A model generated the notes under the pieces. It made no database searches. It was not told where the DNA came from and saw nothing but the letters and a program-made list of their open reading frames with translations. This document shows positions 54,961 to 64,000 of a stretch of DNA of 64,000 nt, piece after piece. Origin of the DNA: Actinostola sp. cb2023 (Eukaryota; Cnidaria; Anthozoa; Actiniaria; Actinostolidae). A program made the position numbers and the translations under genes. The stretch spans positions 34,353 through 98,352 of the forward strand of contig JAUJYZ010000602.1 of NCBI GenBank assembly GCA_033675265.1. The letters are read 5' to 3'. Within the stretch, counting starts at the first letter, position 1; the number at the start of each line of letters is the position of its first letter.

Positions 54961-56524
54961 GTACTCGTGAAGCCGTCATTTCCACTCTTTTCTGGGAAAA
55001 TATCGTAATCTTTCTTCCTCGTCTGCCATGTTTACCGAAAATAATTGTGTTTTGGTCTGTTTTCATTATGTTGTAAGTTCTTGCTTTCTCACCAGTGATC
55101 GACTCGTTCGCTCTAGTTGTGGCGCGAGACAAGTTGCATGGATCCACTCAGTTACACGTAAATTTTTACAAAAAATTGTTGCAGAAAGTAGACGTGCAAC
55201 AAAAAAAGAAAAAAACTAGTCGCGCGAGGGGGTGTTACACGTAGGAAAAGCTCTTGCAACCTGCAACAATTTTTTTTCGCGAGACGAGTTGCACGAGAAA
55301 ATGATACGTGTAACAGTGCCTTTAATGAGCGTGTATTATCGGCCATAAAGATCCGAGCCGTCTGGCTTCAGATATATTTAAGCTTACAAAGCACAATTTT
55401 CAGTCAATCATGCTTGTTGACGTTTGCGGTACATGCACTCCATTATGAAACTATCTCTTTGAAATACGAAACACTATTCAGTTTAGCAGCATTAAAAACA
55501 ATTGCGTGACGACACTAAACACGGCTGCGAGGGAGACTATGGACCGGTCGGCTTTCAAAAACACTCGAGATCTTTCAGAGTGGAGAATCGGAGGATAAAG
55601 GAACATTTGGCATGGGAAATGTCACATACCAAACAAAAAGTATTGTTGCATGCTTCACAAAACAATCAGTTATGAATTGTACATTCAATGCATTTGTGTC
55701 CAACTTTTACTATACCTTGTATAGAAAAAAACTAGTCTATTTGCATTTTAATCCCAATCGTCTGATCATGCAGTGTACTTTTGTATTGTTACACACATTC
55801 CGCTGACTTAAAACTGAATGCAGGCAGGCACTATATAATGAATATTGCAGATCTCTCGGAAATCAGGTAATTCAGTTCAAGTCTCAGACAAACATAAATA
55901 GCAATTTGAGTTTTAATTGAGAGAGCTACAAGCTGAATCCCGCAAAGTAAGCTAAAATTTGAATACTATATACATGAGCTATTTCAAAAAAGGTTGGTGA
56001 AGGTTTTGTTGCATGTTGCATACCAAGCCCGAAATGCACTATGGGCAATGCGAAAAGAGTCACGGCGAAATTAAAGGTCACAACAATGTAGACTCTGCGA
56101 ATTTTCCCAAACTTTGTCTTCGCATATATTATGGAGCCAGCATATTTCCTTCTGTATGTGCATGCTGACATTATATATGATCCACAATACATTTCGGGCT
56201 TGGTATGCAAGATTCAACAAAACCTTAACCAACCTTTTTTGAAATAGCTGTAATCCATCATAGAACGAAGAATCAACAGAAGTCTTTTTCAGCCAATTAG
56301 CAGTAAAGTATTACCACTATCTGAAAAATTTCAGCGATCTGATATTTCAAAATTGTCCCAAATTTCACTCGCCCTCGGCTCGTGGAATTAAATATCACTC
56401 GTGGTATTTATCCCAAATACAGTCATTTGCAAAAATTCTGGCCGCTACGAAATATCTATATATTAAGCGGGGGTTAACGCCAGCAAAGTTGGTAGAAATA
56501 TTTAGCATAATGTTTGTTTTAGTC

Positions 56525-57845
56525 TTAACTGGCCGTCTCTTTAAAAACCTCTCAGTCGTTTTCGCTTCTAAAATAAATATCTCCCAAAACTCTAGCTAAT
56601 GAAAGACTATATCAAGGTTAAAACTAAAACGGGTTTGGTTTGCTTCAACATATTTTTATTTTATTTTATTTTATTTTTTGAAATGATTCCGTCTGAGAGC
56701 TGGTCAAGAGGTCAAATTTGCATGAAATTATGCACTTTTTTACGGCGCTGTACAAACTTCGTCTCGCATTATCCAGCGAAACATTTTATATCATGTTGTA
56801 GATAAATGTATCTAGTTTGTCTAGAGGTAAAGCGTTATTCAATCGGTTCAGCCGTTTATGAGAAAATTAGTTGATAATTAACCCCACTAAGATCTAACTG
56901 AACGGCGGCTCAAAATTACCCAACTTTACTCGATTATTTTGCAAAAGTGGCACATCGCTGGACTCTCTCATTGACACAATCGGATTGAACATCATTTCAT
57001 TTACACAAATCTGTAAAAACCTGTGTACGTTTTGGATATTTCAAAAGTTACGACAATTTCAGTTGGTGCATGTTAGACGATTTACGAATATTAATTAGGT
57101 GCAATATATCTTATCCATATGAAGTTGAAAATAGCTTACCTCCTTCCTAAATCGCTGTATTTGGAAATGTTGACTTGGAATGAAGTCTAACATGGGATAA
57201 AATGGGAAACATGAGCGATTTACGAAGGAGGTAAGCTGTTTTCAACTTCATATGGATAAGATATAATTTAATATTCGTAAATCGTCTAACATGCACCAAC
57301 TGAAATTGTCGTAACTTTTGAAATATCCAAAACGTACACAGGTTTTTACAGATTTGTGTAAATGAAATGATGTTCAATCCGACTGTATCAATGAGAGAGT
57401 CCAGCGATGTGCCACTTTTGCAAAATAATCGAGTAAAGTTGGGTAATTTTGAGCCGCCGTTCAGTTAGATCTTAGTGGGGTTAATTATCAACTAATTTTC
57501 TCATAAACGGCTGAACCGATTGAATAACGCTTTACCTCTAGACAAACTAGATACATTTATCTACAACATGATATAAAATGTTTCGCTGGATAATGCGAGA
57601 CGAAGTTTGTACAGCGCCGTAAAAAAGTGCATAATTTCATGCAAATTTGACCTCTTGACCAGCTCTCAGACGGAATCATTTCAAAAAATAAAATAAAATA
57701 AAATAAAAATATTTTGAAGCAAACCAAACCCGTTTTAGTTTTAACCTTGATATAGTCTTTCATTAGCTAGAGTTTGGGAGATATTTATTTTAGAAGCGAA
57801 AACGCGACTGAGAGGTTTTTAGAGAGACAGCCAGTTAAGTTTGTT
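56525..57845. mobile_element. Mirror copy of the 1.3-kb foldback
   Basis: Reverse complement of 49,985-51,305, keeping the same outer/inner arm differences in mirrored places (GACACAATCGG near 56,980, CGACTGTATC near 57,385). Confidence 0.88.
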
Positions 57846-58544
57846 GGTTTGTACATTTTGCTTCATTTTTTGTGGCTACTCCTCTAGCCACTATGTCATC
57901 GAGTGTGTATGTCCGTAAGTCCGTCCGTAAATGTCCTAAACTTCGGATAGTGTTCGGAACTAAGTCAGGTGATCGAAAATCAGCGACGATGTCGCGACGA
58001 TGTACCCGACTGTACCCGATGGTTTATTCGTCTGGTTGTCGACATTTTATCGATTCGGATACATTCTTCTCGTGGTACGTGGTTGTCGACATTTTATCGA
58101 TTCGATAACGTACAAAATACATCGTGTTTCCATGGTAGGTTTCCATGGTTCCATGGTTTCCATGGTATGTGCTTTTCGCTTCACGCTTCGTTTAGAAGGG
58201 TAAGTTTACACTCTCTACTCTACTATTCTATGCTATTTTGCACCAGAAACAGGACAAATCTCTCGTGCAAAATGTCAAGTGTTTGTTCATAAACATGTTT
58301 TCAAGTTGGTTGATGGTTTGCCAGTTGAGATTATTTTCCATCGGAAATTATGTCGATTGTGTTTATGTTTATGTTTGTTCGGCCTTTAAAACTGATAGCT
58401 CCACAGTCCATCGACTCTAGTCTGTGTAGTGGCTCCATGTAAACTGCCAGATCTAAAACCGATTTAAAGGACCAAGTAATTATCTTGAGGAACAAATAAT
58501 GTCTTTATTAGTTTATGCGAGATCGACACAAACAAACACGGCTC

Positions 58545-59965
58545 TGTACAGGACCCGAAATGATCCCTGGCTCCGAAATGATCCCTGGCCCCGAAATGAT
58601 CCCCAAAGTGGTTAGACTGGCTCCGAAATGATCCCGGATCCGAAATGATCCCCAGACTGGCTCTGAAATGATCCCCAGTGAAATTCAGGAATGGTTGAAT
58701 TCAGTCCCGTAGATTAATTCTCTTGGCCAACAAATTCTCAATGAAAATTATTATAGCGTTTATTTATTTTATTGAACAACTGAACGAGATTACATGTATA
58801 CTTTTTATCAACTGTATTTTAATTGAATTGTAATGATACTCAAAGGAGGATATAAATAAATACAAATCACTCTGTCACATTAACTGACCCAAATCAACCA
58901 ATCATAATGGACCGTTCCCACGCCTGAAATGGACAAGATACGATTACGAAATCAAAACATTTTTACATGAAAGATAAGATGATCAAACCACTGAATGAAT
59001 AAAATTCAAGAATCAGAATCTCTATCACGTGTATATCTCAGAAGCTGTCAATAGAAATCGTGTGTCGCAGTCCATGGTCGCAGTTTACTGGGAAGAAATT
59101 TCAATTATTTTATTCACACATATAAAGAATTATTTTATATTTTATACTTTTATATTTTTATAAATAATTATTTTAATCACACATATATATTCACGTAAAC
59201 ATTAAATACACCACATTTTCTTTAAAGCCCTTTAAAATCACCATGCATACGACGGCACTTCACTTGGTTGATCGAACCAAATGACTAGTTTATGATTGAT
59301 ATTCTTACAATATTTCGGCCTAGCTTGTAATATTGTGAAATTACTGTTACATGATTTAATACTGACGATTCTGCAATAGGGTCGTCTCGCGTAGACGAAA
59401 ATCGTACTCGCTGTCCAGAAGAAACTAGCATACTGTAAGAGTATTGAGACAAAGAAGGAAGAAGTAGATTATAACAATAATAATAATATCGGGACATGAG
59501 TTTAATTGATTTCACAGAAGTTCATAATAATGAATGAAACTATAACTATAAGCATAGCACTTTGATTATGTAAGAATATAACTAATAAATTATCCAAAGA
59601 AACATCTAGACGTTCACAATAGATTCGTAGCATTTCATGATTTGATATATATTAGAAAAAGAAAGGAAGAAAGAAAGATAGAGAGAGAAAGGCGAAAGGA
59701 AGGAAGAAAGATAGAGAGAGAAATGCGAAGGGAAAGGTAGAAAAAAAACCCACAGAAACAGAAGAAAGAAAAAGAGAAAAAGAAAGGAACGGCCCGGACT
59801 GAATACAACCATTCCCGAATTTCACTGGATATCATTTCAGAGCCAGTCTGGGATCATTTCGGGTCCGGTATCATTTCGGAGCCAGTCTAGACACTTTGGG
59901 GATCATTTTGGGGCCAGGGATCATTTCGGAGCCAGGGATCATTTCGAGGCCTGTACAGCTCTCGT
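58545..59965. mobile_element. Mirror copy of GATCATTTCGG foldback B
   Basis: Same units and order as 47,880-49,290 reversed. Small differences, for example a missing G in CAGTCTGGGATCATTT near 59,850. Confidence 0.88.
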
Positions 59966-61298
59966 TACTCTTTGTCCCAAAACTCGCTAAAAGCCGTTCT
60001 AATCGCTAAATAAATGACACACAGGACTCAAGTGCATATTCATCTTTATCTTAAAAGCAGTTTTTTAGATATACAAGATATCAAAAGGACAGGATTCTAG
60101 AAGTGAATTTACGGCCATATACGTCTGTGATTGATCAAATAAGACACAGGAAGCCCAATACACAAACACTGAGAGGGTGGTGACTGGCGAGCCTGTGAAA
60201 CCTGAAAAAATATTTACACACGAGAGATTCAATAGAGTAACGAAGTGTGACGTCACGAAAACAATAATTTTCGCTTTAAGAAGCTTACATGCCAAATTTG
60301 AGAGCAATCGGTTAAATAGCGGCTGAGATATGTCCAGTTGAATATATAATTTCCCCTGGATCCGGACGTCATCACTTTGGTACTCTATTACTAATGATAT
60401 ATCAATGCTGTTCATATCGATTGTTAATAACAAACTGTTATTGTTCATTTATTTGTACGCTGTCACAATTGTTTTCAATTAAACTTTGTATTAAAATACA
60501 TTTCTGATTCAGTAAATTAGCATTATAATTATAGAACCAAAGAACAAGTTCCAGCTGATAGTTCAAACATACCAGCAACTACACATTGCTTATTTCAAAA
60601 CCGCAGTACCTTCATGCAGTTTATATATACTACCTTTTTTTGTTTATTTATAGTAGCCACATGCAGTCCTTGACTGCCTATTTTTAAAATAAGTTAGGAA
60701 ACTCAAAATAGTATTATTTAATTACCCATAATGCATCCGATATATTGATATTTCGTGGCGGCCAGAATTTTTGCAAATGACTATCAATACAATACAATAC
60801 AATACAATACAATACAATACAATACAAAAATATCAATACAATACAATACAACAATACAATACAATACAAAAATATCAATACAATACAATACAATAACTTT
60901 ATTTAAGGAGGGAGACATACTAACCATTTACAGTTTCTAACTTACGGCACTCAAATAAGAAAAACATAAATAAATAATAATAATAATAAGTTTTATTTTT
61001 ATAGCGCTAATTCCGTAAAGTCCATTATGGATTATGTCCATTATGGGATTAAATATCACTACAAACCATGCTATTACCTATACTTATACTTGCAAATTTC
61101 GTTGTTTTTATTCTGAGTAACTGACGACGCGTGGAATTAAGGAAAGGAATCTAAAGTACGCATCGATCCAACGACTTCTAAAGTCTAACTGCCTTAGCCA
61201 TACAGTTTTGGGCCAAAATATCTCGATTTACAGTAAGTTTGTGAGGTATATGATATTAATTATTGAGCTTAATTCTTCGAGTGATAAAACTGTCTGAG

Positions 61299-61613
61299 TT
61301 AGAACTGTTGATGAACAATGATTATTTGATGCAAATGAGGCACAAATAGACTATGTAAACCATTTAAGCGAATCTTTTTGAAATCAGTGCAAAGAGCAAC
61401 TATAGTATCGAGGTTTTGACAGCATTGAATGTCTATGTCATTAGAAACTAACGTAGTTTTTGAGCGCTGAAAAACCTCAATGATAGCTAGCGGAAGCTGT
61501 GGCATGGATAAATGAGCATTGTTTGCAGGTCTCAGTAAAACTTCTAAAGCAGTTGAGTTCTCCTCTTCTACGAAGGACTTTCGGATTTTCTTAAACTCTC
61601 CGAAAAAACTCAA
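61299..61613 (-). CDS. Hypothetical 104-codon ORF (right-arm version)
   Basis: Reads MSFFGEFKKIRKSFVEEENS, then LLRPANNAHLSMPQLPLAII, and ends at HQQF. It is open only in this arm; in the left arm a one-base deletion splits it. No domain recognised, and it may be non-coding. Listed because the two arms disagree on its integrity. Confidence 0.25.
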   Translation of the reverse strand: MSFFGEFKKIRKSFVEEENSTALEVLLRPANNAHLSMPQLPLAIIEVFQRSKTTLVSNDIDIQCCQNLDTIVALCTDFKKIRLNGLHSLFVPHLHQIIIVHQQF

Positions 61614-62915
61614 TTACAAAAGATATTAGTTTGAAAGTTTTTGAAGTAATTAAGCACACTTATTGTCGCTGTAAGTAGAGCTTTCGTGCCACTGAAACCA
61701 AAGATGCTCAGGAAGACGCAAACTGAGATGCTCAAAGCTAGTCGAACGTTTCGATGAAAACTTGTAGCCAAAAAAATTCGGGAAGCATTGCTACCAAACG
61801 ATCGAGCTAACGACAGAGGAAAGTTTGTCCAAGGCAAATATACCAGCATTTGAGCTGAGTACGTAGTTCAGTAGTCATGGAGCTCTGTTCAGATGCATGA
61901 TAACACTGAGTGTTCTAGCTAAATATTTCAGTGCTGTCTTGATGATGTGAACAACGTGTTTAAAGAGAGTCGTCTTTTCAGTAGTCAAATTATACGTCCT
62001 GTATTTTGCAAGAAACGCCAGTTACTCACTTATATCGTCTAAACTTTTCACAAGAAGTGAAAATAAAAGCGTATTGCGAGGTGCACATTGCACAACTCTA
62101 TGTAATCCGGCCTCATTTTATAATTCTTTATTTGACTTGAAGCTAGACCGCTAACTACACTGACTTCTTACAAAACTAACCGATAATAAAATGCTACTAG
62201 CGCTGTAATAAGGAATTCCAATTCTGTAAAATAATAGACGTGTCGCTAATTATTTCTCCCCTCCCATGAACTCCCAACGCAATCTCAGTATGTAAAAATA
62301 CAGTGCGACTAGCTCTAAAGGTATTTCAGCCGCTTACAATACACACATGCATATATAACTGAAGCAAAACTATCCACTGGACATAATTTGTACGATAAAA
62401 ACTCTTTTAACAATTGCCCTATACCACTATGACGTCAAATCAAAACAATCTATTGTTTAAACGCTAAGGATCATGGTCGCTAGAAGGGGACAAAACAGCA
62501 ACAACACAAAGGATTTCGCAAATAAATGTATTTTCAGACGGTCTGAAAGCGATAAAAGTTACCAAACACAGTAAATATTGTGGGAAAAGCATCGATGAAC
62601 ATAATATCTGGAAAACTAGCCAATTTGAAATCAAGCGAACCTCAGCAGAGCAGATTTAGTTCAAAATTCTATTGTTGTTCACGATTCTGTCCCCCTCATA
62701 AATAAGCCGTTACGTCATAGTGGTATAAGGCAATAAGCAACTGAATAATTGTACAAGTGATTACTGACTTCTTCGACCAGAAAAGCTAACCAACTGTAGA
62801 TCAACTCGATCCTCCTTTGGAACTTTTCACTTTCTCAAGGCATTTTTAATTAATTAATTTTTAAGGCATTTAAAAAATGTTTGCACAATTGTTGATGATT
62901 TTTTTCTCTTTTCAG

Positions 62916-62994
62916 GATTTGTTATTCCATTCACTGATCAACATGAATACCTATGTTCTGCTCGCATTGGCAGCTTTGGCTATAATTCCTTCAG
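62916..62994 (+). CDS. Ly6/uPAR-like exon 1, duplicate in the right arm
   Basis: ATG at 62,943, same 17 codons and TCAG|GTGTGT donor as 44,900, with the same TTTTCAG acceptor. The matching exon 2 would lie beyond the window if the palindrome continues; otherwise this is an orphan exon. Confidence 0.65.
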
Positions 62995-63029
62995 GTGTGT
63001 AGCAGTTTTCCTGTAAATGATGTTTTCGT

Positions 63030-63405
63030 AAAGTGCATATCAGGGTTATTTCTTTATTTTGAAAATCGATTACATATGAAGTGAATAGTGGGATGGTTCA
63101 GTATTTTGTGATTTGAGCTTCGCATTTTGCGAGTTATAAAGGTTTGAAATTGTGATATTGTAATTCAGTGACGTCAACGCAGGCATCATTTATTATAACA
63201 AAAGCGCCTCTTTTCTCAAATTTTTACTGACATTTTTTGAACTGCCAAAAAAGTTATTCTACAAACTTACACTGTATATAAATGATGTTAAACTTTTTTT
63301 CTATTTTAGTTAGCACATCACGATTCAAACCTTCATAAATCGCAAATACGAAGCTCAAATCACAAAGTACTGAACCATCCCACTATTCACTTCATATGTT
63401 AACAA
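63030..63405. mobile_element. Family X, right-arm mirror of 44,449-44,812
   Basis: AAAGTGCATATCAGGG, TTGAAAATCGATTACATATG and CCCACTATTCACTTCATATG. After 63,405 the Y/Z/W nest follows in mirror order (CAGGCCCGTAGCCAGGGGG at 63,453) to the window end. Confidence 0.8.
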
Positions 63406-64000
63406 ATTGAAGATGGTTTTGAGTTGTCTGTACTCTTATTGACACACACTTGCAGGCCCGTAGCCAGGGGGTGCACGGGGTGCGTTCGCACCCCCCCCCC
63501 CCCCCCACAGACCCCAAAGGTCCACATTTTTTGGGAAAGGTCCACTATTCACTGGCAAACTAAAATCGACTGCACTCTCTTTCCACCGTGAACGAACCGC
63601 GCGCCAAACTTGTCCATGCACATCCATTATAACTTTGAATTTGACTTAGAAGAGGTGGTAAATCTATTTGCCACCAAACACCCACGGAGGCTGGATCACA
63701 GGCAACCCAATACGTTTTGTAAGGGAATGTATGGGGGGATTTAAAATATGCCGTATTTTATTTGGAAATAATTAATAAAAGTTTGTCAAACTTTATCTGT
63801 TGTGTCATTCTGTTTTAAAGAAATCCCTATTTAAAATTCCCCCTAAACTCCACACAAGATTCAAAAATCAACAGAATGAATTACAACACAGGTAAAGTTG
63901 ACAAACTTTAATTAAATCTTTCCAAATAAAATACGGAATTATTTGTAAACTCCCCAACATTCCCTTACAAAAACTATCGAGCTTGGGGGTCTGGATTTAA

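Overview
The window reads as nuclear DNA of a marine invertebrate animal, most likely an anthozoan cnidarian (coral, sea anemone or octocoral). Four things point there: introns with GT/AG borders and split codons; a secreted PAN/apple + LamG-like + C-type-lectin gene of a kind common in corals; a DM-domain (doublesex/mab-3) gene; and a diverged rhodopsin-class GPCR with a further GPCR relic. There are no bacterial-style operons. The species call is inference. Intron-exon joins were made by hand from splice signals and reading phase.

Layout. 0.06-1.07 kb: intact single-exon GPCR (minus). 3.8-27.9 kb: one long minus-strand lectin-type gene whose first exon (signal peptide + PAN) is at 27.6-27.9 kb, LamG halves at 13.0 and 4.5-4.7 kb, and the terminal half of a C-type lectin domain at 3.8-4.0 kb. 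The first half of that lectin domain is missing where a GGTC microsatellite now sits. Its introns hold an intronless F-box ORF (17.5-18.8 kb), a two-exon unknown gene (10.05-11.35 kb), a non-LTR reverse transcriptase relic, satellites, and many foldback (MITE-like) elements. 29.2-31.5 kb: a foldback element enclosing a lone signal-peptide exon. 32.2-32.6 kb: a KIAA1958/ZMYM-type (Crypton-derived) fragment with an in-frame stop. 33.6-36.2 kb: a three-exon DM-domain gene (305 aa). 36.3-37.3 kb: 160-bp satellite. 38.4-39.9 kb: GPCR pseudogene. 41.9-44.9 kb: two-exon Ly6/uPAR-like secreted protein whose stop codon is supplied by an inserted element.

From about 43.86 kb to the end of the window the sequence is one giant, nearly perfect palindrome: two arms of at least 10 kb around a 66-nt centre (53,882-53,947). 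Each arm contains older, smaller foldbacks, a degenerate C2H2 zinc-finger gene and a copy of the Ly6 signal-peptide exon. It is either a recent inverted duplication or two haplotypes or read strands joined head to head by the assembler; the sequence alone cannot fully decide.

The dominant theme is nested terminal-inverted-repeat elements. For three of them the uninterrupted target also exists in this window, so insertion borders and target duplications can be read directly (7 bp ATCAAAC; 5 bp CAAGT; a 2-4 nt A/T-rich one). A fourth is bracketed by TTAA. No CRISPR array, intact tRNA, rRNA or viral genome was seen.
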